Below are positions 44,926 to 52,050 of a stretch of 64,000 bases of DNA, in pieces. The DNA lies in contig NZ_CP072389.1 of NCBI RefSeq assembly GCF_018127785.1, positions 1,116,001 to 1,180,000 of the forward strand. Reading direction: 5' to 3'. Position 1 is the first letter of the stretch, and every line of letters starts with the position of its first letter. The position numbers were made by a program, and so were the translations under genes. This DNA is from Prevotella scopos JCM 17725. Lineage in GTDB: Bacteria; Bacteroidota; Bacteroidia; Bacteroidales; Bacteroidaceae. The notes beneath the pieces are model-generated. The model searched no databases. It saw nothing but the letters and a program-made list of their open reading frames with translations, and was not told where the DNA came from.

Positions 44926-45411
44926 ATGAAACAGAAGAACAAAAAGGAACTTTCCTACTTCCGATTGAAGTTAAGAAGTTACATGAGTGAGCATCACCCC
45001 GAAAAGTTGCAAGATACGGAGTTTATCACTGCACGGGCAGATATGGCTCTCACAGTTTACTGCGATGCTGTAGCACAAGGCTTTACACACATTGAAGCGG
45101 AGAGCATGGCAAGCGAGGCATTGTATCAAGGCTTGCACTTTTCCAAGTACGATACGCTTATATCCGTGTTGGAAAACGAGTTTGAAAGGGAACTTCCTGC
45201 ACCGCTCCCAGAGAAACTCGTACCTATACTGTTGTCGAACAAGGCTGTTCAAGCCACATTCGACAAGTTCGGTTTGACGGACACATTGGCTTCTGACGAG
45301 CAATACGGCCGTCTTTACACCGAACTGACAGGCACGATAGTGCTGCTCATCGAGAGCAACAATCTGCCAACGGTCAGACTGACGGAGGAAGCAAGCCTGA
45401 AGGCGTTGTAG
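44926..45411 (+). CDS. DUF1896-family protein
   Basis: A 161-residue protein, mostly helical, with ELSYFRLKLRSYMSEHHPEK and HFSKYDTLISVLENEFER, characteristic of DUF1896 proteins found near integrases in Bacteroidales mobile elements. The function is unknown. It follows the recombinases by 55 nt in the same direction and precedes a strong hairpin (45498-45532), so it closes the integration operon. Confidence 0.8.
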   Translation: MKQKNKKELSYFRLKLRSYMSEHHPEKLQDTEFITARADMALTVYCDAVAQGFTHIEAESMASEALYQGLHFSKYDTLISVLENEFERELPAPLPEKLVPILLSNKAVQATFDKFGLTDTLASDEQYGRLYTELTGTIVLLIESNNLPTVRLTEEASLKAL

Positions 45412-45497
45412 GCAAAGGCGGCGCACGCAAAGTTCCTGATGCCGTTTCTTATCGTGCAAAGGTACAACGGCAGCCTGTCTGCCCTGACAAGGTCGAG

Positions 45498-45532
45498 TCC
45501 TGCGGATGGAGAGAAGAATCTCCACCGCAGGA
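45498..45532 (+). terminator. Strong hairpin after the integration operon
   Basis: TCCTGCGG-A-TGGAGA and TCTCCA-CCGCAGGA pair over 14 bp with one bulged base and a six-base loop, followed by TTTCTCT. It lies 86 nt after the DUF1896 stop. The surrounding gap (45412-45711) holds no gene I recognise. Confidence 0.6.
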
Positions 45533-45711
45533 TTTCTCTGTTTCAAGGTGGTATTGCCATTTTCTATATCCATGCGGTCGTATTCATCTCTCCCAACCTT
45601 GCAGGGCTGGGCTGCCGTAGAGAGTATAGGCACGACAAGAATACGGCATACTCAGGCTCTTTGGACGCAAGGCGTAACAACTAACAACAGATAGGACTGA
45701 CGATAATACGG

Positions 45712-45855
45712 ACAATCTATTGTTTGTACAATTTGTTGTCATGACTATCTGTTGTCAAAACTATATATCGTCAAAATAATCTATCGATAAAACTATCTAT
45801 CGACACTTCGACATCTCGATTTGTCGAACTATCGAATTATCGATAAAACAACAAG
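45712..45855. repeat. 16-bp-period direct-repeat array of the nested element
   Basis: Nine in-register 16-bp units from 45712 to 45855, beginning ACAATCTATTGTTTGT, ACAATTTGTTGTCATG, ACTATCTGTTGTCAAA, ACTATATATCGTCAAA, ATAATCTATCGATAAA, ACTATCTATCGACACT and drifting to TCGA-rich units. The second unit is nearly the same as unit 1 of the array at 10434. It lies about 220 bp upstream of the HTH/DUF3408 genes. Spacers are absent, so it is not a CRISPR array. Iteron, partition or operator roles are candidates. Confidence 0.75.
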
Positions 45856-46074
45856 ATAATAAAAGGAACGAGCCGGCACCTCATCTCATTACCGCAATAA
45901 CACAGACGGATTTCCTTTGTTTTTCTATTGCTTTCTCTCTATTTCCCTGCTTATCCTCATTTCTTGCAGTGGTGCTTCCGAGGGGTTACTTTTGCACCCG
46001 AGAAGTACGGCAATGGACTGCATAACAGTTTGTTTGCTGAGTAACAATAAAGTAATCAAAACAAAATTAAGGCA

Positions 46075-46344
46075 ATGAAACTCATTATCATCGACCGCAA
46101 AGCGTGGGAGCGACATCGCTCCGAATTTGCAGACTTTATCCATCGTGTGGAAAAACTCATCGGTAATCCTCCCAAGACCGAGCAATGGCTCGACAACGAA
46201 GCCGTGTGCAAGCGTTTAGGCATCAGCAAGCGTACCCTACAATCATACCGAGATACGGGCAAAATCCCTTTCTCCATGATTGGACATAAGTGTTATTACA
46301 AACAGACCGACATCTGTGAAATGCTGAATGCAGTCAAGGATTGA
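46075..46344 (+). CDS. Excisionase-like HTH protein 1
   Basis: An 89-residue protein with a MerR-like/excisionase HTH (about 44-85): WLDNEAVCKRLGISKRTLQS, then YRDTGKIPFSMIGHKCYY and a short helix. This matches the small HTH_17-type proteins in Bacteroidales mobile elements, some of which act as recombination directionality factors. It lies 20 nt upstream of a second, related gene. The role in excision of this element is inferred. Confidence 0.82.
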   Translation: MKLIIIDRKAWERHRSEFADFIHRVEKLIGNPPKTEQWLDNEAVCKRLGISKRTLQSYRDTGKIPFSMIGHKCYYKQTDICEMLNAVKD

Positions 46345-46364
46345 AATCAAAGAATGAATGAATT

Positions 46365-46679
46365 ATGGCAGAGAATGAAATCATTACGCGGGAAGACCCT
46401 CAGATGCAGTTGTTTTCACAACTGATGGAAGGCACTTTGAAGAAGTTGGAGCGGTATTGCTCTACCGCCCGTCCGATGCTGAATGGTGAGGTTTACCTTT
46501 CGGGTGAGGAGGTTTGCAGCCAATTACGGCTCAGCACACGCACGCTCCAAGAGTACAGAAACTCAGGAACGCTTCCTTTCTACAAAATCGGAGGGAAGAT
46601 ACTCTACAAGCAGAGTGACATACAAGCCATGCTTGAAAAACACTATAACCCGATACCCAAGAAATTATGGCAAGAATAG
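46365..46679 (+). CDS. Excisionase-like HTH protein 2
   Basis: A 104-residue relative of the preceding protein: YLSGEEVCSQLRLSTRTLQE, YRNSGTLPFYKIGGKILYKQ, with the same HTH and wing. It overlaps the DUF3408 gene by 13 nt, indicating coupled translation. The pair with 46075-46344 resembles the excisionase-like genes that accompany integrases in CTnDOT-type elements. Confidence 0.82.
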   Translation: MAENEIITREDPQMQLFSQLMEGTLKKLERYCSTARPMLNGEVYLSGEEVCSQLRLSTRTLQEYRNSGTLPFYKIGGKILYKQSDIQAMLEKHYNPIPKKLWQE

Positions 46680-47176
46680 ATGAAAAAAGGAAACAACGCT
46701 TGGAACAAGCCATTAGAGATATGGGAAATTATGGCGTTAAGCTCCGCAAGCCCGAAGAGTTACCCGATTTTGACCAGCCCTTCGATTATGAAGAGGAAAA
46801 GAGAAGGTTTGAGCCTGTTGATAAAGTTGAGGAACAAAATGACAAGGAGAGTAACAAGGATTTTTCTCAACCGTCCTATCAAGAAACAGCGTTGTCGCCA
46901 ACAGAAAGGGCTACTTCTACCGAAGAATTTCATCAAAGAATGGGAAAAACAAAGGACAGAAAGCAATTATCCGAGTTTCAGGGGAAATATCTCCAGCCCT
47001 TTCGCAACAGCCACCGCAAAGCCGTGTATGTATCAGAGGAAACCCAACGAAAGTTAGACTTCGTGGTGCGGAGAATCGGTGAGCATGGAGCGAGCGTTTC
47101 GGGATATGTCGAACAGGTACTGCGGGAACACCTCGACCAATACAAGGAAGATGTGGAAAGATGGAGGAAACTCTGA
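46667..47176 (+). CDS. DUF3408-family protein of the nested element
   Basis: A 169-residue protein with a charged N-terminus (MARIDEKRKQRLEQAIRDMG), an acidic low-complexity linker and a C-terminal ribbon-helix-helix-like domain (about 115-165: AVYVSEETQRKLDFVVRRIG, SVSGYVEQVLREHLDQYK). It is homologous in layout to TraB (8979-9506). It lies between HTH genes and the oriT-like block, and no ParA partner is encoded in the nested element, so it might work with the host's TraA or alone on DNA; this is inference. Confidence 0.8.
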   Translation: MARIDEKRKQRLEQAIRDMGNYGVKLRKPEELPDFDQPFDYEEEKRRFEPVDKVEEQNDKESNKDFSQPSYQETALSPTERATSTEEFHQRMGKTKDRKQLSEFQGKYLQPFRNSHRKAVYVSEETQRKLDFVVRRIGEHGASVSGYVEQVLREHLDQYKEDVERWRKL

Positions 47177-47271
47177 ATTACTGCATTCCTCGAATGCAAG
47201 CCTACGCCGAGTTACTGTATTCAATGAATGCAGTAACACAGCAGGGGCTTATAATCCCATTTTCTACATCA

Positions 47272-47360
47272 GCAAGGTGTGTCTTTGTACCACAAATTGC
47301 CATTTGTACCACAAAGACCCTTGCCCCGAAAGGGGATTAAATCACTCCAAAGTCGTGATT
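47272..47360 (+). other. oriT: oriT-like element of the nested element
   Basis: The block repeats the design at 10781-10869: GCAAGGTGTGTCTTTGT and ACAAAG-A-CCCTTGC arms, the hairpin CCCC-GAAA-GGGG, and AATCAC-TCCAAAGTC-GTGATT (47340-47360). The last hairpin differs from the host's copy (AATTAC/GTAATT) by a paired change (T-A to C-G) with the loop unchanged. It starts 8 nt before the second mobA gene. It is a probable origin of transfer; the nick site is unmarked. Confidence 0.7.
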
Positions 47361-47368
47361 AGAAAGCA

Positions 47369-47788
47369 ATGAAGAAGCAAAAACAAAAGAAGCCAGACGG
47401 CAGATGTGCCACCTGCCCACGATGGGACAGATGGCACATCAGAATACCTAATTCCGAAGACCAGCAGAAACTTATCAGACTCTATCGCAAGTCGGGAGCA
47501 AAGACAAAGAGCGACTTTGTCCGAGCAAGGCTTCTTGGTGAATCTTTTAAGGTCATCACCCAAGACCCTGCAAAAGAACCTTACTTGGAGAAACTCTCAG
47601 AAATCGTTGCCTTGGCTCATAAGATAGGAGTTCTGTACAACGAAGTCGTGAAAGTCCTCAATACTTATCATTCTGTTGCCACTGCTCAACAACTGCTCGG
47701 CAAACTCGAAACCTATTCCCAAATTCTCATCAGACTACAACAGCAAGCAGTACAACTGACAAAATCCTTTGGGAGTAGAGAAGAATGA
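47369..47788 (+). CDS. mobA: MobA-like accessory protein (no partner relaxase)
   Basis: A 139-residue protein homologous to the host MobA. It shares DRWHIRIPNSEDQQKLIRLY, GAKTKSDFVRARLLGESFKV and the helical C-terminus (AHKIGVLYNEVVKVLNTYHS). In the host the mobA stop overlaps the mobB start; here the equivalent ATG (AATGAATG) opens only a short frame and no relaxase follows. It would need a relaxase from elsewhere, plausibly the host MobB. Region 47789-48006 holds no gene that I recognise. Confidence 0.85.
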   Translation: MKKQKQKKPDGRCATCPRWDRWHIRIPNSEDQQKLIRLYRKSGAKTKSDFVRARLLGESFKVITQDPAKEPYLEKLSEIVALAHKIGVLYNEVVKVLNTYHSVATAQQLLGKLETYSQILIRLQQQAVQLTKSFGSREE

Positions 47789-47970
47789 ATGCTGATAAAT
47801 CATAACACCCATACTCGTATCGTACCGCGAATGTCCAATCCCTCTTTGGATGATACAAAAGGGTCACTTTGAACGATTACATAGGACCAGTTTCAACGAT
47901 TTTTCCACTCTGCCCTAATACTTTATCTTTTGGAAAGTACATTGATAATCAGATAATTATTTCAATAACT

Positions 47971-48039
47971 CCCGATTTGGAGTATTACCCCACATTTATT
48001 ATTTTTTTATTTTGACAATTCCCGATTTGGGGCATTACC
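47971..48039. repeat. Partial tandem duplication of a gene end
   Basis: CCCGATTTGGAGTATTACC (47971-47989) recurs as CCCGATTTGGGGCATTACC at 48021-48039, 50 bp away. On the minus strand the upstream copy encodes the end of the 48007-48459 protein (GNAPNRELSK, stop) and the downstream copy reads GNTPNRELLK, stop. Two substitutions separate the 19-base cores. Confidence 0.6.
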
Positions 48040-48459
48040 ATGACCATTAACAAACACAAAGTCTGTATAATCCCCTATAACTAACGTATCTTTTGAAATT
48101 TTCCGTATTTTGTAATCAACATATGGATAGAGCTTTTCCACAGGATGTGGAAGTTTCCAATAAATAAAAACTCGCATGCCATCAACATCAAACACTTTAG
48201 GGAATAAAATGTCCTGTTGGGAAGTAAATTCTTCATCTCCTTTCTTATTATAAGAATTGAATCTTAAGCCTTCTCTGGCAAATTTAAAAGAAGAACCAAA
48301 ATTAACACCTATCCAATACTTTACACTGTCATCAGTTAATAATTGGATAATTTCTGAATTGCTAAGTTGCCCATTGCCAGATTCCATTGTTTTATGAATA
48401 GAATGGCAAGAGAACATAGTCATTATACCTATAATAAACAATATTTTATTTTGTTCCAT
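48007..48459 (-). CDS. Small putative lipoprotein, unknown
   Basis: A 150-residue protein starting MEQNKILFIIGIMTMFSCHS, a signal peptide with a Cys that could be a lipobox. The rest is beta-rich with no motif I recognise (YWIGVNFGSSFKFAREGL). It is the last gene of the minus-strand haem region. Its C-terminal coding sequence is partly duplicated downstream. I do not recognise the family. Confidence 0.55.
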   Translation of the reverse strand: MEQNKILFIIGIMTMFSCHSIHKTMESGNGQLSNSEIIQLLTDDSVKYWIGVNFGSSFKFAREGLRFNSYNKKGDEEFTSQQDILFPKVFDVDGMRVFIYWKLPHPVEKLYPYVDYKIRKISKDTLVIGDYTDFVFVNGHGNAPNRELSK

Positions 48460-48471
48460 ACACTTACAAGA

Positions 48472-48792
48472 TTATTTTGATGCAGGTACAATAACTTCTT
48501 GCAAATTAAATATAAAATTCACCATATTATTTTCAAAACTGAAAGTCGCAGTCCCTATAAACGCATCATTTAATCTATAAATATAATTATCAATTTGGGG
48601 CTTGGACAACTTTGGAATGGCTTTAGTAAGGCTATAATAAGCATAGGATGCCTGTGATTGCCTGTAGCTCTCTGGAACATTATTCCATGACTTATGGTTA
48701 GTTTGAGAAATAATAGCCTCAACTTCTCCAATTGTCCCTCCATGGGTTTGAGGATTGTATCTGTGTATAAGGAGGAAGCGAGGTATAGACAA
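48472..48792 (-). pseudogene. Unrecognised fragment fused to decayed PepSY DNA
   Basis: A 106-codon frame whose first 18 or so codons (MSIPRFLLIHRYNPQ) are out-of-frame PepSY DNA, so the true start has probably been lost. The rest (ESYRQSQASYAYYSLTKAIP, then IYRLNDAFIGTATFSFEN) matches nothing I recognise. It is probably the 3' end of a gene joined by deletion near 48735-48750. It could be translated only if a new start is used. Confidence 0.4.
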
Positions 48793-49307
48793 AGGAACGA
48801 CTGAGCACTACAAGGGTGTCGCCATGCGAAGCGATGTCCGTAAATTTCTCCTCATCCTCCAGTGACATATTCACCTCATGCCATTTGTTATGCACTCCAT
48901 AGCGATAAAGCCCCGAAAGGTGAGACAGCAAATATCCTTCCATTATCAAGCCTTATGACATTTTTGATTTGACGATAGTCTGCACCTTCTGGCAACCCCT
49001 CATTGAAATCCTTGGAGTCGGTAAGCCAGATGCCACCATTGCCATAAAGCAACAGTTGGCGACAAGAATCCACATTCCTCATGGAATCTACCATTAAATC
49101 CTTGCCAATGTCAAGCGTGCCTCGTAGCAATCCACCATTCCAATTCCGAAACTCATAACGACTTGGCAGGTACTTCCTGCTCACGTTCACCTCCTTGATG
49201 AGTGAACGATGATTGAGCAGGATGCCTGACACGCAGAACATCAGCATGAAGAAGCTCAAGCCGATACCAAGCCATTTATGTTGTTTTCTCCAAGTTCCTT
49301 TCTTCAT
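48719..49307 (-). pseudogene. PepSY-domain membrane protein, frameshifted and truncated
   Basis: From the ATG at 49307 (MKKGTWRKQHKWLGIGLSFF) the protein has the usual first membrane span (LSFFMLMFCVSGILLNHRSL) and WNGGLLRGTLDIGKD of Bacteroidetes PepSY proteins. The frame breaks at a run of four C at 48911-48914; with three, SPFG would read on into LYRYGVHNKWHEVNMSLED and DTLVVLSRSFVYTSLPPYTQ. It then stops at 48719, giving about 196 codons where 450-500 are usual. The C-terminal PepSY half is missing. Family members lie beside haem- or siderophore-uptake genes (XusC-like); here it is inactive or reduced. Confidence 0.7.
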
Positions 49308-49332
49308 TGATTTCCTTATCTGATTATCTATC

Positions 49333-50208
49333 TTATTTCTTTTCTTTCTTCGCCCTTGCATCCTTGACAATCTTTCCTGCCAAGAAACAAAGTTCTATCA
49401 CCATTACCACCCAATGCCAAGGATATTCGCTCGGATGTGCAATGAGCTTCCCGATGATGCCCGTGCGATTAAATGCCTCTACCGCTATCCAGAACACGAT
49501 GACCGTTGCCGTACCCATTCTGATGTTTGCTCCCCACGATTGCAAGTGGAGTTGCTTGCGAAATACGTATGGGGCGGAAAGCAAGGCACCGAAGGCTACA
49601 CCGAAGGTGACTGGACTCTCACGACCAAACAATTGAGGATCGTAGAGGTTCATCAGCAGGAGATAGCAAGTCCAGAGCATTGTGTTGATTTCCATGAAGG
49701 TAACAATGCTGGTGTGGCGTGTCATCGGGCGAGCGGCGATGAGTCGCTTGTTCTTCCCCAAGAAGAGCGTCTGCCACCAGTTGAGGAAGTTGCAGGCATT
49801 TCGGGAACAGAAGATGTAGAGCAACATCACCATTGCCCACAAGCCAAAGGTGGCAGGGAGCAGAAGATATTCAGGGCGGCTCAACACTTCTCCTGTCACT
49901 GGGTCAATCTCAGCATGTGTGCCCCAACGATGGGCATAATACATGAAGAGGAAATCCACCCAACCCGTCCAGTAGAACATGCCACCGATAAGTCCGAGCA
50001 AGGTTTGGCGAGTCTGTCCCTTGACGAAAACACCGACCACCACCATCACCAAGCCCACGAATCCCACAGCCATGCCAGCACCCAACAGTTGCGTGCCGTC
50101 GTAGTTGTCCTTCAATACTCGTGCCACCAAGTGAACCATGGGCATGCTTCCCAATATCACGCCCATCGACACGATGGATTTCCACCAATATAGTTTCTTG
50201 TTACTCAT
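49333..50208 (-). CDS. Polytopic membrane protein 1 of the hmu region
   Basis: A protein of about 291 residues from the ATG at 50208 (MSNKKLYWWKSIVS); the frame extends eight codons upstream, overlapping the previous gene. I count about seven to eight membrane segments. Motifs shared with the next protein include VGVFVKGQTRQTLLGLIGG, MTRHTSIVTFMEINTMLW and SWGANIRMGTATVIVFW. His residues lie at MPMVHLV and MTRHTS. I do not know the function; the tandem arrangement suggests a heteromeric complex. Confidence 0.75.
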   Translation of the reverse strand: MSNKKLYWWKSIVSMGVILGSMPMVHLVARVLKDNYDGTQLLGAGMAVGFVGLVMVVVGVFVKGQTRQTLLGLIGGMFYWTGWVDFLFMYYAHRWGTHAEIDPVTGEVLSRPEYLLLPATFGLWAMVMLLYIFCSRNACNFLNWWQTLFLGKNKRLIAARPMTRHTSIVTFMEINTMLWTCYLLLMNLYDPQLFGRESPVTFGVAFGALLSAPYVFRKQLHLQSWGANIRMGTATVIVFWIAVEAFNRTGIIGKLIAHPSEYPWHWVVMVIELCFLAGKIVKDARAKKEKK

Positions 50209-51073
50209 GGCTTTTCTTCTTGTGAGCTGCAAACATGATATAGACGAGCAATGCCACGAATGCCACGAGGATGCAAATCATCTGGGTAGTATACTTCTCC
50301 GGCTCAATCCAAATCTCCTTGAAAAAGTCAAGGCGACCAAGCACTTCCACAGGTACCCAGAACACGACAACCGTTGCGATTGCCATGCGGATGTTTGCAC
50401 CCCATGAGGCAAGACGCAGTTGGCGACGCAATATAAAGAACGAGCCTATGAGGCACCCCACTCCTACGAGGAACGTAACGGGATGGTGGTCGCCGAGGAA
50501 ACGCTTGTCGTAACAGAACATCAGCAACAGGTAAAGCCCCCAGAGCATCATATTGAGCTCCATAAAGGTTACGATGCTGGTGTGGCGTGTCATGTGCTGG
50601 GCGGCTATCACCTTACGCTTTGTGCGGAAAACGACTTTCTGAATCCATGTGATGAAGTCGCAACCGTTGCGGGTGCTGAACACATACATCGTCATCACCA
50701 TCATCCATAATCCGAACGATGCGGGCATGATAAGGTATTCGGGCTTGGTTACTATCTCTCCGTTTTCAATCTCGGGCTGAACACCATAGCGACGGGCATA
50801 ATAGAGAAAAAGAAACTCCACCCAGCCTGTCCAAAAAAGCAGTCCACCGATGAAACCCCACAATGTCTGCCGAGTATCTCCCTTTACGAACACGCCGATA
50901 ATGACAAGGATTAAACCTACAAAGCCCATCATAAAACCAGCGATGTGCATGGCTCCCTCGCCCATGAATTTTTCCATGAGTATCATCAGTGCGTGTCCCA
51001 ATGGCATGGCGAAGAGAACTAACAGAAAGGCTATAAGAGTTTGCCTTGGATAGTATTTTTGTTTATTTTTCAT
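50201..51073 (-). CDS. Polytopic membrane protein 2 of the hmu region
   Basis: A 290-residue paralogue of the preceding protein. It has the same approximate topology and the shared blocks GVFVKGDTRQTLWGFIGG, MTRHTSIVTFMELNMMLWGL and LASWGANIRMAIATVVVFW. It overlaps its neighbour's coding region by 8 nt, indicating translational coupling. It lies between the HmuY gene and PepSY remnant, and a 22-bp-period repeat array separates it from HmuY. A role in moving haem or iron across the inner membrane is a guess from context; no HmuSTUV homologues are present. Confidence 0.75.
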   Translation of the reverse strand: MKNKQKYYPRQTLIAFLLVLFAMPLGHALMILMEKFMGEGAMHIAGFMMGFVGLILVIIGVFVKGDTRQTLWGFIGGLLFWTGWVEFLFLYYARRYGVQPEIENGEIVTKPEYLIMPASFGLWMMVMTMYVFSTRNGCDFITWIQKVVFRTKRKVIAAQHMTRHTSIVTFMELNMMLWGLYLLLMFCYDKRFLGDHHPVTFLVGVGCLIGSFFILRRQLRLASWGANIRMAIATVVVFWVPVEVLGRLDFFKEIWIEPEKYTTQMICILVAFVALLVYIMFAAHKKKSHE

Positions 51074-51136
51074 TCTTTTCTTTCGTTTTAGTCAATCTGT
51101 TATTTGCCAACAGATAAGAAGATAGTGCAAAAAGCT

Positions 51137-51356
51137 CATTAGCTTTTCTCAGATTGGTAATTAGCTTTTTCAAAATTGGTCGTGAGCTTTTTGAAGGATG
51201 TTCATTAGCTATTTTTCTGTTGCCTATTGACTTTCTCGGGATTGCTCATTAACTCCTGTCTGATTGATAATGCACTTTTTGAAGTTTCATAATGCACTTT
51301 TTTGAGTTTCATAATGCACTTTTCGTTGATTGGTAATACACTTCCTAAAACCTACC
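51137..51356. repeat. 22-bp-period degenerate direct-repeat array
   Basis: Ten successive 22-bp units in strict register from 51137 to 51356. Units 1-3 share a core like ATTAGCTTTTT with AGATTGG downstream, and units 7-9 share AATGCACTTTTT followed by GTTTCAT. The exact 22-base step holds although individual units vary strongly. It overlaps the last 5 bases of the HmuY gene and lies in the HmuY-membrane protein intergenic region. No function is evident. Confidence 0.75.
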
Positions 51357-52050
51357 GGAGTTCATCACAATAATAGCTCATCTGTCCGCCCGTGTCGCCT
51401 ATTTCGACATCGGCTTTGTACCAACTGATGATCTGTAATTTGAAATATCGCTCTCCGTCGGCAGTGCGTACCACGTATGTATGGAACGAGGGTGCATATA
51501 CAGGTGGCGGACCTGTGAAGGTCATCGCTTTTGCCAATATGGGGTTAGCATCTGTCTGTGTCGATGCAGGACCGCGATTGGGATCGAACCAAGGATTCTG
51601 TTCAAAGTCGAGTTTATTGGCGATGAGATACTTGTTCCAGTCGTTTTGCGACATGGTGATATATACCGAATGGTCATCCACCACCCATTGTAAATTGGTT
51701 GGCAATTGCGCCACCGTTTTCCAAGTGTCGTAACTGCCGTATCCTAAGTCGGCGGCTCCGCCTTTTCCATTACCCGATGTTCCGCTATTCGTTCGCATAC
51801 GGTAGCCGCAAAAGGCAATGTCCCAGTCGGTACGTTCCCGCTGTTCGCCCTCTTTAATGTCGCCATTGGGCTTGTCAAGGTTGAATATTTTTCCTGTGCG
51901 CAAATTGATGTACAGCCAATCGTTGGTAATGCCAGTGGTGTATCCCGTAACTCTTGGCAGCGTTTTGCCCGTAAACTCCTCCGCATCGTAACTCACGCAC
52001 GAGGACAATGCTGTCGTTAAAGCGAAAAGTATGAATATGTATTTTCTCAT
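51352..52050 (-). CDS. hmuY: HmuY-family haem-binding lipoprotein
   Basis: A 232-residue lipoprotein (MRKYIFILFALTTALSSCVS). The body carries the HmuY pattern: DWLYINLRTGKIFNL, then TDWDIAFCGYRMRTNSG, a Gly-rich loop and YAPSFHTYVVRTADGERYFK. HmuY of Porphyromonas gingivalis, and relatives in Prevotella and Tannerella, bind haem and pass it to the receptor HmuR. The gene overlaps the receptor by 4 nt, as expected for the pair. Haem ligand residues differ between members and were not assigned here. Confidence 0.88.
   Translation of the reverse strand: MRKYIFILFALTTALSSCVSYDAEEFTGKTLPRVTGYTTGITNDWLYINLRTGKIFNLDKPNGDIKEGEQRERTDWDIAFCGYRMRTNSGTSGNGKGGAADLGYGSYDTWKTVAQLPTNLQWVVDDHSVYITMSQNDWNKYLIANKLDFEQNPWFDPNRGPASTQTDANPILAKAMTFTGPPPVYAPSFHTYVVRTADGERYFKLQIISWYKADVEIGDTGGQMSYYCDELR

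Noticed and set aside
45439..45684. An 81-codon open frame after DUF1896
   Set aside because: It crosses a strong terminator-like hairpin and shows no conserved pattern; probably not a gene.
45712..45855. CRISPR array suggested by regular repeats
   Set aside because: The repeats are contiguous with a 16-base step, degenerate and without spacers, and no cas genes are near.
49414..50193. A 259-codon plus-strand open frame
   Set aside because: It is a shadow of the two polytopic membrane protein genes, with no motifs and a biased His-rich composition.
51137..51356. CRISPR or simple satellite
   Set aside because: The 22-base units abut with no spacers and differ too much for a satellite; it is reported as a degenerate array.
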